Shown: positions 46,112-56,396, counted from the stretch's first letter. The stretch is 64,000 nt of DNA from Brevibacillus brevis (GCF_031583145.1 NZ_CP134050.1:2070501-2134500); one strand, 5' to 3'. Numbers and translations are program-made. Notes: generated from the sequence alone by a model not told the origin.

Positions 46112-46555
46112 GTGAAACGGGATGAAAAGTTTTATTTGATTCGGTCCGACATCCTGCCGGAATCGATCGTCAAGACGATCGAAGCGAAAAAAATGCTGGA
46201 GTCAGGCGAAGTCGATACGGTCAACGAAGCGGTCGAGCGGGTAGGGCTAAGCCGGAGTGCTTTTTACAAGTACAAAGACGGCATTTTCCCTTTCAACTCC
46301 ATGATGAATGAAAAAATCATGACGATCACCTTTTCGTTGGAACACAGGTCAGGCTTCTTGTCCAAAGTGTTGAGCTACATGGCAGAGCAGGGCGGAAACG
46401 TACTTACCATCAATCAAACCATTCCGTTGCAAGGGATCGCTACCATCTCCATGTCTGTAGATATGGCGCATATGAAGGTTTCCAGTACGGAATTTTTGGA
46501 TGGCTTACAACAAATACCCGGCGTACGCAAAGCGATGATCGTAGGCAGAGGGTAA
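46112..46555 (+). CDS. pheB: ACT-domain protein PheB
   Basis: A 147-residue protein with an N-terminal helix region (LESGEVDTVNEAVERVGLSRSAFYKYKD, helix-turn-helix-like) and a C-terminal ACT domain (FSLEHRSGFLSKVLSYMAEQGGNVLTINQ) that may bind an amino acid. Length equals B. subtilis PheB, whose exact role is unclear. GTG 46112 follows AGGAGGACATTC. First gene of the operon. Confidence 0.9.
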   Translation: MKRDEKFYLIRSDILPESIVKTIEAKKMLESGEVDTVNEAVERVGLSRSAFYKYKDGIFPFNSMMNEKIMTITFSLEHRSGFLSKVLSYMAEQGGNVLTINQTIPLQGIATISMSVDMAHMKVSSTEFLDGLQQIPGVRKAMIVGRG

Positions 46556-46576
46556 AAGAGGGCAGGAGGAGTTTAC

Positions 46577-47881
46577 GTGGAGAAGAACATCATCAAGCTG
46601 GGGCTTATGGGCTTCGGGACCGTGGGGACTGGTGTGGTCCGCATCATCCAAGCGCATCAGGAGGACCTGCAGAAACAGACGGGCCTTGGGATTGAGATCA
46701 CCAAAATCCTCGTCCAGGATGCGGAGAAAGCACGCAACATTCCGGCAATGGAAGGCAAGCTGACCACGGATCCGGACGAGCTGCTGGATGATCCCGAGAT
46801 TGAGGTCATCGTCGAAGTAATCGGCGGGATCCAGCCGGCGAAAGATTACATCCTGGGCGCACTGGAGCGCGGCAAGCACGTCGTGACCGCGAACAAGGAC
46901 TTGATGGCGCTGCACGGGGCAGAGATCTTGAACAAGGCGCAGGAAAAAGGCTGTGACGTGTTCTACGAGGCGAGCGTGGCAGGCGGCATCCCGATCTTGC
47001 GGGCGCTCGTCGAAGGCTTCGCATCTGATCGCATCACGAAAATGATGGGGATCGTAAACGGGACGACGAACTACATCTTGAGCAAGATGAGCAAGGAAGG
47101 CGCCGAATACTCCGACGTACTGAAAGAAGCGCAAGCGCTCGGCTATGCGGAAGCAAATCCGACCTCCGATGTGGAAGGCTTCGATGCCGCCCGCAAGATG
47201 GCGATTCTGGCTACTCTGGGCTTCCGGGTGCCGATGAAGCTGGAGGACGTGGATGTAAAGGGAATCAGCTCCGTCAGCAAGGAAGACATCGCCTACGGCA
47301 AACAGCTCGGATATGAAGTGAAGCTGCTGGGATTGGCTCGCCGTGACGGGGAAGCCATCGAGGTCAGCGTGCAGCCGACCCTGATACCGAAGTCGCATCC
47401 CCTTGCATCCGTAAATGGCGTGTTCAACGCCGTATACGTACATGGAGAAGCCGTAGGAGAGACGATGTTTTACGGGCCGGGTGCAGGCGAGCTGCCGACG
47501 GCAACGGCAGTGGTTTCCGACCTGGTGACCGTGGTCAAAAACCGCAAGCTCGGCGTGAATGGACGCGGCATGGTGGCACCATACAAGGAAAAGATTCTCA
47601 AGGCCGACAGCGAAAAGCTCTCCAAGTATTTCCTGCGCATCGTCGTCGCCGACAAACGCGGCGTGCTCGCGCAGATCACCCAGCTCTTGGCCAACCAAAA
47701 CATCTCATTGGAGCAAGTGATCCAACAGCCGTACAACAACGATGGCGAGGCGGAAATCATCATGATCACGCACTTGTCCTCGAAATTGGATATGGACGGC
47801 GTGTTGTCCGATATGGAGCAAATGGACATCGTAACGAAGGTGAAAAGCTGCTACCGTGTGGAAGGGGGAGATCAGTCATGA
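46577..47881 (+). CDS. hom: Homoserine dehydrogenase
   Basis: Reduces aspartate semialdehyde to homoserine in the threonine/methionine route, 434 residues. The NAD(P) motif is [16 protein letters not shown], the catalytic domain includes [14 protein letters not shown] and [14 protein letters not shown], and the C terminus is an ACT domain ([19 protein letters not shown]) that likely senses threonine. GTG 46577 has AGGAGGAG five bases upstream. thrC overlaps by four bases. Confidence 0.97.
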   Translation: MEKNIIKLGLMGFGTVGTGVVRIIQAHQEDLQKQTGLGIEITKILVQDAEKARNIPAMEGKLTTDPDELLDDPEIEVIVEVIGGIQPAKDYILGALERGKHVVTANKDLMALHGAEILNKAQEKGCDVFYEASVAGGIPILRALVEGFASDRITKMMGIVNGTTNYILSKMSKEGAEYSDVLKEAQALGYAEANPTSDVEGFDAARKMAILATLGFRVPMKLEDVDVKGISSVSKEDIAYGKQLGYEVKLLGLARRDGEAIEVSVQPTLIPKSHPLASVNGVFNAVYVHGEAVGETMFYGPGAGELPTATAVVSDLVTVVKNRKLGVNGRGMVAPYKEKILKADSEKLSKYFLRIVVADKRGVLAQITQLLANQNISLEQVIQQPYNNDGEAEIIMITHLSSKLDMDGVLSDMEQMDIVTKVKSCYRVEGGDQS

Positions 47882-48960
47882 GCTCAGATCGTCAATTCGG
47901 AATTATCGCGCGATACCGGGAATTTCTCCCGGTCACGGACAAAACTCCGCTCGTGAGTCTGCATGAGGGAAACACGCCGTTGATCCACGCTCCGAAGCTG
48001 TCCCAGCAATTGGGTGTCGAGCTGTACGTCAAGTATGAAGGACTGAATCCGACCGGGTCATTTAAAGACCGGGGAATGGTGATGGCTGTAGCCAAGGCTG
48101 TCGAGGAAGGCAGTACGACGATCATGTGCGCTTCTACCGGCAACACGTCAGCGGCAGCAGCAGCGTACGCCGCTCGTTGCGGACTTCGCTGCATCGTGCT
48201 CATTCCGAGCGGAAACATCGCACTGGGCAAGCTTGCCCAAGCAATTGCGTACGGTGCTGAAGTCATCGCAATCGATGGAAACTTTGACGAGGCTTTGAAT
48301 ATTGTTCGGGAAATAACCGCAAACGAACCGATCACCCTGGTAAACTCGGTGAACCCTTACCGAATCGAAGGCCAGAAGTCAGCTGCTTTTGAAGTGTGCG
48401 ACGCCCTCGGAGACGCGCCCGACATTCTCGCAATCCCAGTGGGGAACGCCGGCAATATTACCGCGTATTGGAAAGGGTTTAAGGAGTACCAGTCAGCAGG
48501 GAAATCGAGCAGTCTGCCCCGCATGTTCGGATTCCAGGCAGCAGGGGCCGCGCCGCTAGTTCACGGCCAGCCGGTGCCAAACCCGGAAACCGTGGCGACG
48601 GCCATCCGCATCGGCAACCCGGCCAGCAAGGAGGGAGCGCTGAATGCCGTCAGCGAGTCCAACGGCTTGATTGACAGTGTGACGGACGAGGAAATTCTTC
48701 AGGCGTACCAATTGCTGGCGAAAAGCGAAGGGGTCTTCTGCGAGCCTGCTTCGGCAGCATCTTTGGCGGGAATCATCAAGCTGCACGCGGCGGGCAAGCT
48801 TCCGCAAGGCGCGAAGGTAGCTTGTGTTCTCACGGGTAACGGACTGAAGGACCCGAATATCGCAATCAAGATGGTGGGCGAAGAACCGCGGTCCGTACCG
48901 GCTACCCGCGAGGCGGTCATGGCGCTGGTGAGCCAAAGCAGGGGCGGAGTGCTGTCATGA
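47878..48960 (+). CDS. thrC: Threonine synthase
   Basis: A PLP enzyme that forms threonine from O-phosphohomoserine, 360 residues. The PLP lysine is in [11 protein letters not shown], and [17 protein letters not shown] and [13 protein letters not shown] are cofactor and substrate motifs. It overlaps hom and thrB by ATGA-type joints of four bases each, giving tight coupling. Confidence 0.97.
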   Translation: MSSDRQFGIIARYREFLPVTDKTPLVSLHEGNTPLIHAPKLSQQLGVELYVKYEGLNPTGSFKDRGMVMAVAKAVEEGSTTIMCASTGNTSAAAAAYAARCGLRCIVLIPSGNIALGKLAQAIAYGAEVIAIDGNFDEALNIVREITANEPITLVNSVNPYRIEGQKSAAFEVCDALGDAPDILAIPVGNAGNITAYWKGFKEYQSAGKSSSLPRMFGFQAAGAAPLVHGQPVPNPETVATAIRIGNPASKEGALNAVSESNGLIDSVTDEEILQAYQLLAKSEGVFCEPASAASLAGIIKLHAAGKLPQGAKVACVLTGNGLKDPNIAIKMVGEEPRSVPATREAVMALVSQSRGGVLS

Positions 48961-49886
48961 GCGGTCCCATCGTAAGAGTCACCGTACCTGCCAGCACGGC
49001 AAATCTCGGCCCGGGGTTCGACGCCCTGGGCTTGGCTTTCCAATTGTACTCGGTCGTGGAGATGAGAAAAAGCGAGCAAACCACAATCGAGCTCGTCGGC
49101 AAAGAACTGGAAGGAACTCCAGCGGACAAGAGCAATTTGCTCTATCAGGTAGCGGCCCAGCTGTTTGAAAAAGCGGGACTGGCAAAACCGGAGCTGGCCA
49201 TTCGCGCCTCCAGCGATGCACCTCTGACGCGTGGGCTTGGAAGCAGTGCAGCCGCGATCGTCGGTGCCCTCGTGGCGGCCAATCAGCTGGCAGGGGAGCC
49301 GTTTACCCGCGACCAATTGTTCGAGATGGCGACGAGGCTTGAGGGACACCCCGACAATGTGGGCGCATCCATGTTTGGAGGCTTCGTGGTCGCCACGATG
49401 CCGGAGTCGGCAAACGACCCGATTCCGTACATACGCCTCGATGTACCCGCAGGATTGCAGACGCTCGTGATCATTCCCGAATATCCGCTGTCCACGGAAA
49501 AAGCCCGGAACGTTTTGCCGCAGGTGTACAGCAAGCAGGATGTTGTATATAATGTTGGTCATAGCAGTTTGCTTGTGGCCGCATTGGCACAAGGCAGGCT
49601 GGACCTGTTGGGACAAGCAATGGGAGATCGGCTGCATCAGCCGTACCGAGCCGAGCTTGTACCCGGCCTGAAAGACATCCTGGATGGAGCAACTGCCCAC
49701 GGGGCATGGGGTGCTGCGCTTAGCGGCGCCGGCCCGACGATTTTGTGCTTTTTCTCTACGGACGAACAGCGGGAGCAATTGCGACAGTTCGTGGACAGGG
49801 TGATGAACGGGCACGGCATCTCGTACCGCGTAATGATTCTTCAGCCGGACGAACATGGCGTACAGGTCGAAATCCATCAGACATAG
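48957..49886 (+). CDS. thrB: Homoserine kinase
   Basis: A GHMP kinase that phosphorylates homoserine, 309 residues. The signature is the ATP loop [17 protein letters not shown], with the opening [18 protein letters not shown] and the C-terminal [14 protein letters not shown]. It overlaps thrC by four bases. pheA follows 24 bases later. Confidence 0.97.
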   Translation: MSGPIVRVTVPASTANLGPGFDALGLAFQLYSVVEMRKSEQTTIELVGKELEGTPADKSNLLYQVAAQLFEKAGLAKPELAIRASSDAPLTRGLGSSAAAIVGALVAANQLAGEPFTRDQLFEMATRLEGHPDNVGASMFGGFVVATMPESANDPIPYIRLDVPAGLQTLVIIPEYPLSTEKARNVLPQVYSKQDVVYNVGHSSLLVAALAQGRLDLLGQAMGDRLHQPYRAELVPGLKDILDGATAHGAWGAALSGAGPTILCFFSTDEQREQLRQFVDRVMNGHGISYRVMILQPDEHGVQVEIHQT

Positions 49887-49910
49887 AGAATAGTGGATAG
49901 GAGAAGCGCC

Positions 49911-50774
49911 ATGCAGAAGAAACTTGCCTTTCTCGGACCACGTGGTACGTTTTCCGAAGAAGCGGCCCGGTCTTTGCCCGTAGAGAAGCCTTTTGATTAC
50001 GTGCCTTATCCGAGCATCATCGAAGTACTCAATGCGGTAGCCAGAGAAGAAGTGACATACGGGATTGTCCCGATCGAAAACTCCATTGAGGGGACGGTCA
50101 ATTCCACCTTGGACTGGTTGATCCATGAGGTCGATCTGCCCATTCTGGCAGAGCTGGCTTTGCCGATTACCCAAAACCTGCTGGTGGCGAAGCGCGAAGA
50201 GCGATTGCCCTTGTCCGAAATCACGCGGGTCATGTCCCATCCGCAGGCGATTGCCCAAAGCTTTCATTTTATCCGGGAGCATATGCCGCAGGCGGTCGTG
50301 GAAAACGTAAACAGTACGGCACTGGCTGCCCAGATGGTAAGCGAACACCCGGAGGAGCCATGGGCCGCGATCGGGACTCGCCTGAATGCTGACATTTACC
50401 CGCTGGTAGTCGCGCAGCCGCATATTCAAGATTTTTCAAACAACTACACACGCTTTGTCCTGGTTGGACAAGAGCCGCTGGCGCTCCCCGCATCCAGCAG
50501 GGAGAAGACGACCATTCTGGTCACGCTGCCGGAAGATTTTCCGGGAGCGCTGTATCAAGTGCTGGCAGCCTTTGCGTGGCGGAAAATCAATCTGTCGCGC
50601 ATCGAATCGCGCCCGACCAAAAAAGCGCTGGGCAGTTATTTTTTCGTGATCGACATCGAACAAAAAATGGATGAAGTGCTGCTTCCCGGCGCGTTTGCCG
50701 AAATTGAAGCCATCGGTTGCCAGGTGCGGCAGCTAGGCACTTACCCATTTTACATGCAGGAAGTCAACTCATAG
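49911..50774 (+). CDS. pheA: Prephenate dehydratase
   Basis: Converts prephenate to phenylpyruvate, 287 residues (285 in B. subtilis). It begins AFLGPRGTFSEEAAR, has the VPIENSIEGTVNSTLD substrate motif and ends with an ACT domain (VTLPEDFPGALYQVLAAFAW, then RIESRPTKKALGSYFFVID), where the ESRP motif binds phenylalanine. ATG 49911 follows AGGAGAAGC. Last gene of the operon. Confidence 0.97.
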   Translation: MQKKLAFLGPRGTFSEEAARSLPVEKPFDYVPYPSIIEVLNAVAREEVTYGIVPIENSIEGTVNSTLDWLIHEVDLPILAELALPITQNLLVAKREERLPLSEITRVMSHPQAIAQSFHFIREHMPQAVVENVNSTALAAQMVSEHPEEPWAAIGTRLNADIYPLVVAQPHIQDFSNNYTRFVLVGQEPLALPASSREKTTILVTLPEDFPGALYQVLAAFAWRKINLSRIESRPTKKALGSYFFVIDIEQKMDEVLLPGAFAEIEAIGCQVRQLGTYPFYMQEVNS

Positions 50775-50787
50775 AGTTGGCTTTTTT
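50762..50787 (+). terminator. Terminator of the pheA operon
   Basis: The stem AGTCAACTC with GAGTTGGCT is followed by TTTTTT; it overlaps the stop codon of pheA. Confidence 0.85.
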
Positions 50788-50852
50788 GTTTAGGAGCAAA
50801 ACGCCCATGGGTGCATAACATGGTAGGGAGTTTCCGCGAGGGAGGAGAAACA

Positions 50853-52466
50853 GTGAGAATCCACGTAGTCCAGAAAGGCGACACCATGTGGAAGATCGCC
50901 AAAAAATATGGCGTCGATTACAAGGAACTGTTGCGCTTGAACAGCCAGCTTAAGACTCCCGATACCATCTATCCAGGAGCGAGAATCAAGATTCCGGCCA
51001 AAGGGGTACCGGTACGGCCGCAGCAAAGGCGGCCGCAACAACCGTCCAGTGAAGCTCCCTTTGTAAAAGAAAGGCCCATAAAAGAGATGCCCATCCCGGA
51101 GGAAGAACAAGCTCCAGAGGTGCCGGAGGAGATCGAACGCAGGCCGATCGAGCCGGAAGAGGAAGAAGAACAAGTGGAGATCGAGTCGGAAAGGCGTCCG
51201 ACGCGGCCGGCACCCACGGAGCCGATCGAGGAGAAGCCCATAGCTCCTCCGACGCCGAGCGTGATGCCGGAAATGATGACCCCGGCCTTGCCGCAACCGC
51301 CTCGTCCCATCGGACCGCTCCCGACGAAACCGTATATTCCTCCCATGATGCCGAAGCAGCAGATGCAGCAGCCGCCCCAGGTAAGTCCGTACACCTATCA
51401 AGCGCCTGGGCCGTTCATTCCTAACGTCCAGCCGACGCAGGTGAGCCCATACATCTACCGGCAAAATGTGCCGCCCATGCAAATGAGTCCCATGCGTCCC
51501 AATATCCAGCCGACACAAGTGAGCCCTTACATGTACCAGCAAGATGTGCCGCCTATGCAAATGAGTCCCATGCGCCCCAATATCCAGCCGACACAGGTGA
51601 GCCCTTACATGTACCAGCCAAACGTACCGCCCATGCAGGTAAGTCCGTTGCGGCCGATGCCGCCCATGTATTGCCCGCCGTGCCCGGTGCCGCCGACGAG
51701 GTGGCCGCAGGTCAGTCCGGAAACGACGATTTCTCCCAACACACGGGTCAGTCCGGAGACGACGATTTCTCCCAACACACGGGTCAGTCCAGAAACCACG
51801 ATTTCTCCCAATACACAGGTCAGTCCGGAGACGACGGTTTCTCCCAAGACGCAGGTGAGCCCGGAGTCGACAGTCGCACCCCAAACAAAGGTAAGCCCGG
51901 AATCGACAGTCGCACCCAAGTCAAAAGTCAGCCCGGAGACAACGACGAAGCCAAGATCCCAGGTGAGTCCGTACTCAACGGTCAGGCCGCCGGCTCCAAT
52001 CGGTCCGATGCTGCCGTTCCCGCCACCACGGCCATTCTTCCCGATTCCGCCGTGTCCACCAATCGTTTCGCCTTGGATGAGGCCGATGTTCCCGCCGTTC
52101 GGGCCAGTGTCACCCATGCCATTTAGAAGGCCGACGCAGGTATTGCCACAGTTCATGCCGCCATTTAGGCCGCCTCTGATGCCGTTTTGTCCGCCGCCGC
52201 CACCGCCGCCACGCCTGCCGTTGCCGCTTCCAAGACCGCGGAAAGTATGTCCTGAGGTCATAGAAGAGTCATCTTCGTGTTCTTCATCATGTGATTGCCC
52301 CCCGGATAGCCCACAGCGAACGCCCTTTCGCGGTTATAAGAGAGGCCGCGGACCAGTGAATCCAAACAACATGATGTTCCCACCTTCTCCACGGATGGCT
52401 TCTATGCCCGACAAAGGGTTATGGCCGAATTGGGGAGATGGGCACGAAGAATCCTCGTCCTACTGA
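50853..52466 (+). CDS. safA: Spore coat assembly protein SafA (LysM, proline-rich repeats)
   Basis: SafA directs inner coat assembly and binds SpoVID. The 537-residue protein has an N-terminal LysM domain (residues 1-48, RIHVVQKGDTMWKIAKKYGV) that would bind cortex peptidoglycan, an acidic linker (about 60-140), and a proline-rich rest with two repeat families (191-268 and 287-382). The end carries a Cys cluster (SSSCSSSCDCP). GTG 50853 has GGGAGGAG upstream. The location between pheA and the bofC-ruv region matches B. subtilis safA. The repeat part is much longer than in B. subtilis SafA (387 residues in total). Confidence 0.88.
   Translation: MRIHVVQKGDTMWKIAKKYGVDYKELLRLNSQLKTPDTIYPGARIKIPAKGVPVRPQQRRPQQPSSEAPFVKERPIKEMPIPEEEQAPEVPEEIERRPIEPEEEEEQVEIESERRPTRPAPTEPIEEKPIAPPTPSVMPEMMTPALPQPPRPIGPLPTKPYIPPMMPKQQMQQPPQVSPYTYQAPGPFIPNVQPTQVSPYIYRQNVPPMQMSPMRPNIQPTQVSPYMYQQDVPPMQMSPMRPNIQPTQVSPYMYQPNVPPMQVSPLRPMPPMYCPPCPVPPTRWPQVSPETTISPNTRVSPETTISPNTRVSPETTISPNTQVSPETTVSPKTQVSPESTVAPQTKVSPESTVAPKSKVSPETTTKPRSQVSPYSTVRPPAPIGPMLPFPPPRPFFPIPPCPPIVSPWMRPMFPPFGPVSPMPFRRPTQVLPQFMPPFRPPLMPFCPPPPPPPRLPLPLPRPRKVCPEVIEESSSCSSSCDCPPDSPQRTPFRGYKRGRGPVNPNNMMFPPSPRMASMPDKGLWPNWGDGHEESSSY
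51423..51656 (+). repeat. Three 78-bp tandem repeats in safA
   Basis: Units begin at 51423, 51501 and 51579, each coding 26 residues of the form N(V/I)QPTQVSPY...VPPMQMSPMRP. Units two and three are nearly identical at DNA level, so the expansion is recent. Confidence 0.95.
51711..51998 (+). repeat. Eight 36-bp tandem repeats in safA
   Basis: Units start every 36 bases from 51711 to 51963; each codes VSPE(T/S)T(I/V)(S/A)P(N/K/Q)(T/S)(R/Q/K) with decay towards the end. The first three are almost identical DNA. Confidence 0.95.
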
Positions 52467-52477
52467 TTGGTCGCGGT

Positions 52478-53506
52478 ATGAATAAAGGGCTGATCGCATC
52501 TCTTGAAAAAGCGTTTCGCTGTCAAATTCACGCCGTCAAGCCAAAACGGAACGTGAATTTGCTAAAGACAGACCGGGGACACTGGATCATCAAGGGCTAT
52601 AAGCAACTGGAAAAGGCAGTATGGGTCACGCAGCTTTCCGAATCCCTGCGACAAAAAGGCTTTCTGCATACGGTGCAGTACGTCCCGGATGAGGGCGGAG
52701 CAAAGATCTTTCCCTATGAGGACCGCTATTACACGATCATGAAAATGATTGATGGACGGGAAGCGGACAATTCCTCGCTTTCCGACGTCAAAAAAACGGC
52801 GGAAACCCTGGCGCGCTTCCACGTGGCCGCACAAGGGTTTCCCGTCCCGCAGCCGATTGGGTTTGAAGGGAAGTCTGTTCTCCTGGACAAATGGGAAAGC
52901 AGGCTGGAACATTTTGAACGAATTACGTGGGCAATTGAACAGAAGGGGCCGCAAAACAAGCTGGAGCAAATCATCGCGCAGATGGCGGAGCCCGTCATCC
53001 GCGAAGGTCAGGAGATGCTCCAGTCTGCCTACAAGCTGCCCTTGACACCGGAGCTGTTTTCCGCAATGGAAAGAGGGACGCTGGCGCACCGCGATGTAGC
53101 GAGCCACAATTTTCTGGTGACGCCGCGCAGCAGCTGCTATTTGATCGATCTCGATACCGTCGGCCACGATGTGCAGCTGGTGGATTTGGTGCAGTTGATG
53201 TCGCGGATGCTGCTCCTGCAGGAGTACCGGATGAGCTCCTTCGTCGAGGCGATGGAAGCTTACAGCAAAATCAAGTATTTGAGCGACACGCAAATATGGA
53301 CCGTTCATCAGCTGCTCCGTTATCCGGATAACTTTTTGCGCGAAGTGACGGGGTTGTACGGTAACCGGCCCGGTTACCATCTGCGCGGTGTCTTGCAACT
53401 CGCTCAGTTGGAGGGCAAGCTGCTGTCTGATCGCCAGGCTTTCTTGCGTGCGGGAGATCAAATTTTTCAACGATCTCCTTGGGGGCAGTACCATTTCGTG
53501 GGCTAA
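52478..53506 (+). CDS. CotS-family spore coat kinase-like protein, motifs intact
   Basis: A 342-residue phosphotransferase-fold protein of the CotS/CotI group. Unlike the two proteins at 11882-13862, it keeps a complete active site: Lys in GHWIIKGY, catalytic loop LAHRDVASHNFL and metal motif LIDLDTVGHD. It may be an active kinase; CotH-like phosphorylation of coat proteins is one possibility. It starts 11 bases after the safA stop with a weak binding site, so translation coupled to safA is plausible. The rest of the gap 53507-53603 holds nothing recognisable. Confidence 0.75.
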   Translation: MNKGLIASLEKAFRCQIHAVKPKRNVNLLKTDRGHWIIKGYKQLEKAVWVTQLSESLRQKGFLHTVQYVPDEGGAKIFPYEDRYYTIMKMIDGREADNSSLSDVKKTAETLARFHVAAQGFPVPQPIGFEGKSVLLDKWESRLEHFERITWAIEQKGPQNKLEQIIAQMAEPVIREGQEMLQSAYKLPLTPELFSAMERGTLAHRDVASHNFLVTPRSSCYLIDLDTVGHDVQLVDLVQLMSRMLLLQEYRMSSFVEAMEAYSKIKYLSDTQIWTVHQLLRYPDNFLREVTGLYGNRPGYHLRGVLQLAQLEGKLLSDRQAFLRAGDQIFQRSPWGQYHFVG

Positions 53507-53603
53507 GGACCCTTTGTGAGGGGAGTTGTACAAAGCCCGGCGGCTGTGTTGAAACGGGTAGCGAAGGTTCGGCCGTTTTGCAGGCGACAAGAGAGGACAT
53601 CAC

Positions 53604-53644
53604 AAAAAAGAAGCTGACGGCGGGCGGCCATCAGCTTCTTTTGA
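53604..53644. terminator. Bidirectional terminator between the CotS-type gene and the nucleotidase
   Basis: The 11-bp stem AAAGAAGCTGA with TCAGCTTCTTT (53607-53617 and 53631-53641) has A residues before it and T residues after it, so it works for both strands. Confidence 0.9.
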
Positions 53645-55633
53645 TTACTTGGAAGCGGGTTGGGACAGATCAATGGTGTACTTGGCAAAGCCGGAATCGA
53701 GCATGCCTGCAAACTTGATGTTGGACATTTTTTCAGCATACGGTTTCGCGTCAGGAGATGTGGTGAAGGTCACATTGACTTTTGCGCTTACAGGTGCAAA
53801 CGACCAGTTTTGGTCCGCAGCCGGATTGATCGTTTTTTCGCTCAGGATGTAGTCGATTACCACTTGGCGGTTTTCATCCGGCGAATCGATTACGATATTT
53901 TTGCCGTCCAGACCCGGGAAGTTGCCGCCGCCGCCTGCCCGGTAGTTGTTGGTTACAACGATGAATTTGTCTTCCGGTTTGACTGGCTTGCCGTTGTACG
54001 ACAGATTTTTGATGCGGTTTGCCTTTTCGTTTTCCAATTTGCCGTCGATCGCATATTTGGATGGCTGTGTCACGTCTACTTGGTAGGTAACGCCGTCGAT
54101 CACGTCAAAGTTGTAGGTAGGGAACGCTTCGTTTACCAACGGTTGCTCTGTCGTCTTGGTTACATCGATTTGGTTGAACTGGCCAGCAGAGCGCTCCAGC
54201 CACTCCTGCAGCTGAGACCCATTGATCAGAACAGCCTTCAGCGTATTCGGATAAATGTACAGGTCGGACACGTTTTTGATCGCGATCGTTCCGGCAGGGA
54301 TGTTGGTGTAGTAGCTTGCGCCGTTGCGGCCGCCCGCTTTGAACGGTGCACCTGCGGACAGAACTGGAATGCCGTCGTATTCGGTGCCTTTGATGTTTTT
54401 CTCAACAAACCACTTTTGGGCATTGGTCACGATCTGGATGGAAGGATCGTCTTGGACCAAGGCAAAGTAGCTGAAGATAGGGGAAGTGGTGGTACCTACA
54501 GCGGAACGCACCCATTCCACGGTATGGTCATGGTCTTCCTTCACGGCATTGATAATGGATGGATCAGCATCCGCCAGGGAAGTCTTGTTCGTTTTGTCGT
54601 AGATCGGAACCGCTTGGGAAGCGGAATCGGTCACTTTCCATTTGCCGTTTTCTTTCGTCAAAGTCAGGTCGATGACGCCGAGGTTGTTGCCCCAGTACCC
54701 TGGCATCACGGCTGGCTTGCCGTTGATGATTCCTTTGGTACCGTCCACTCCTTGGATGTTTTCAAATCCTGGGCCAGGGAACACCAAGTGAGAGTGGCCG
54801 AAGAGAATCGCATCGATGCCGTCGATTTTGCTCAATTGATAGCTGGCGTTTTCCAGGTTCGGTGCGGAATCCACCGGGCCGAGACCGGAGTGGGCGACAG
54901 CTACGATGATGTCGGCGCCTTTCTTTTTCATTTCGGGTACGTACTTGTTGGCGGTCTCTACGATGTCCTTGGCGATGACTTTACCTTCCAGGTTCGCCTT
55001 GTCCCATTGCATGATTTGCGGAGGAACGAAGCCAATCACGCCGACTTTCAGCTTTACGTCCTTGCCGTTTTCATCTTTGAATGTGCGCTCGAGGATTTGA
55101 TAAGGGGTAAACAAGTTTTTGTCGTTGTTCGGATTTTTGTCTTTATCGTCTACGTAGACGTTGGAGTTTACATAAGGGAATTTGGCGCCTTTGATGCTGC
55201 GGTTCAGATGCTCCAGGCCGAAGTTGAATTCGTGGTTGCCGATGTTGCCCAGATCGTAATTCAAAAGGTTCATGGCTTTGTATACAGGGTGGGTTTCGCC
55301 GTCTTTCAGAGGGTCGATTTTGGCTACGTAGTCGCCGAGCGGATTGCCTTGGAGCAGGTCACCGTTGTCGATCAGGATGCTGTTTTTCGCTTCTTCGCGG
55401 GCTTTCTTGATCAGCGTCGCGGTTTTGGCGAGGCCGAATTCATCCGTTTCCTTGTCTTGATAGTAATCATAGTTCACGATGTTGGTATGGATGTCAGTCG
55501 TTTCGAGCAGGCGGAGCTTGAGCGTGGGGTTGGCTTGTGCGCTTACGGGCGTGAGGGAAAAAGTAAGAGCGCTCACAACCAAAGAGGTGCTGAGAAGACA
55601 GGCAGCCAGCATTTGTTTGTTTGCTTTTTTCAT
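53645..55633 (-). CDS. Secreted 2',3'-cyclic nucleotide phosphodiesterase / 3'-nucleotidase type enzyme
   Basis: A 662-residue exported metallophosphoesterase of the CpdB/YfkN-like group, which releases nucleosides from cyclic or 3' nucleotides. The signal peptide runs to about SLTPVSAQA. The catalytic motifs are ETTDIHTNI, IDNGDLLQG, GNHEFNFG, VAVAHSGLG and LFGHSHLVFPG; the C-terminal nucleotidase domain includes VTNNYRAGGGGNFPG. The start ATG at 55633 has GGAGGT on the minus strand. It is convergent with the CotS-type gene and divergent from bofC. Confidence 0.9.
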   Translation of the reverse strand: MKKANKQMLAACLLSTSLVVSALTFSLTPVSAQANPTLKLRLLETTDIHTNIVNYDYYQDKETDEFGLAKTATLIKKAREEAKNSILIDNGDLLQGNPLGDYVAKIDPLKDGETHPVYKAMNLLNYDLGNIGNHEFNFGLEHLNRSIKGAKFPYVNSNVYVDDKDKNPNNDKNLFTPYQILERTFKDENGKDVKLKVGVIGFVPPQIMQWDKANLEGKVIAKDIVETANKYVPEMKKKGADIIVAVAHSGLGPVDSAPNLENASYQLSKIDGIDAILFGHSHLVFPGPGFENIQGVDGTKGIINGKPAVMPGYWGNNLGVIDLTLTKENGKWKVTDSASQAVPIYDKTNKTSLADADPSIINAVKEDHDHTVEWVRSAVGTTTSPIFSYFALVQDDPSIQIVTNAQKWFVEKNIKGTEYDGIPVLSAGAPFKAGGRNGASYYTNIPAGTIAIKNVSDLYIYPNTLKAVLINGSQLQEWLERSAGQFNQIDVTKTTEQPLVNEAFPTYNFDVIDGVTYQVDVTQPSKYAIDGKLENEKANRIKNLSYNGKPVKPEDKFIVVTNNYRAGGGGNFPGLDGKNIVIDSPDENRQVVIDYILSEKTINPAADQNWSFAPVSAKVNVTFTTSPDAKPYAEKMSNIKFAGMLDSGFAKYTIDLSQPASK

Positions 55634-55661
55634 TTTTTTGATAACCTCCATAAACTGTACA

Positions 55662-55670
55662 ATTATACCA
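55662..55670 (-). promoter_or_regulatory. Extended -10 promoter of the minus-strand nucleotidase
   Basis: On the minus strand TGGTATAAT gives a TATAAT with TG one base upstream, 29 bases before the start codon. No clear -35. Confidence 0.55.
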
Positions 55671-55819
55671 AGCAAAATAAGTTTATCATTAGAATCAAGG
55701 GATTGGTAGATATTCCTTGTGAATTTGTCGTAAAGATGCGAATCTTGAGAGATTCATGTATGCGCTCCTTCTTTGCTGGCCAGAATAGGAAGAAAAGGCA
55801 AGAGAAGGGGTTCAATCGT

Positions 55820-56395
55820 ATGATGAAGAAAAAAGGGATGGTGTACGCCTCGTGGGCTCTCGCACTGGCGACGGGGCTGGTTGCGGGCATTGCCCTCGCG
55901 CAGGGCGACGGCAAAGAGCCAGGCGTATGGACAAGACTGGTAGCGGGGAGTCCGGGCAAAACGCTAATGGCCTCGGCAGGCTCCTACGATTTGGTACTCG
56001 CCCGCAGCTATTTGTGCGGGGTGCGAAATGAAGAACATCGGCCGGTAGAGGCTAAGCATCTCGCAGAAACGATGGCCGATTACAAAGGCTGGGAGATCGT
56101 GTCGGGAGATTCCGGAAAGCTGATTTTGATGAAGCGGGAACACGATATTTCACCCGAGTGCAAGGAGAACGGCCATTTTGGCCTGTCGGCCGACGGGATG
56201 CTTACACTGTTTCACGGAGTACCTTCCGATCAGGAGGTCGTGCAGACCTTTTACCGGATCAACACGGCCAAGATGGAAGCGAGTTTGCCAAAAGAAGAAG
56301 TAGAGAGCCTGAAACGGGGAATACGGGTGCACGACCTTGCGGAGTACAACAGCGTCCTTTCCACTTACGGCGAATTTCAATTGAGCGAAGAGTAA
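55820..56395 (+). CDS. bofC: BofC, forespore signalling regulator
   Basis: BofC is a forespore intermembrane protein that restrains SpoIVB and so sets the time of the sigma-K checkpoint. The 191-residue protein starts MMKKKGMVYASWALALATGL, an uncleaved or cleaved signal. The rest is mostly beta and helix, with HRPVEAKHLAETMADYKGWEI and GLSADGMLTLFHGVPSDQEVVQTFY. AGAAGGGG precedes the ATG. Family identification rests on the C-terminal sequence and on its place near ruv, as in B. subtilis (170 residues). Confidence 0.82.
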   Translation: MMKKKGMVYASWALALATGLVAGIALAQGDGKEPGVWTRLVAGSPGKTLMASAGSYDLVLARSYLCGVRNEEHRPVEAKHLAETMADYKGWEIVSGDSGKLILMKREHDISPECKENGHFGLSADGMLTLFHGVPSDQEVVQTFYRINTAKMEASLPKEEVESLKRGIRVHDLAEYNSVLSTYGEFQLSEE

Positions 56396-56396
56396 A

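Noticed and set aside
51671..52126. 151-codon frame in another + frame inside the safA repeats
   Set aside because: Repeats of length divisible by three keep alternative frames open by copying. No start site, low complexity.
53660..55819. Continuous + strand frame of over 700 codons opposite the minus-strand nucleotidase that runs in frame into bofC
   Set aside because: Only the part from 55820 matches BofC and has a binding site; the rest is antisense to a well supported secreted enzyme with a clear signal peptide.
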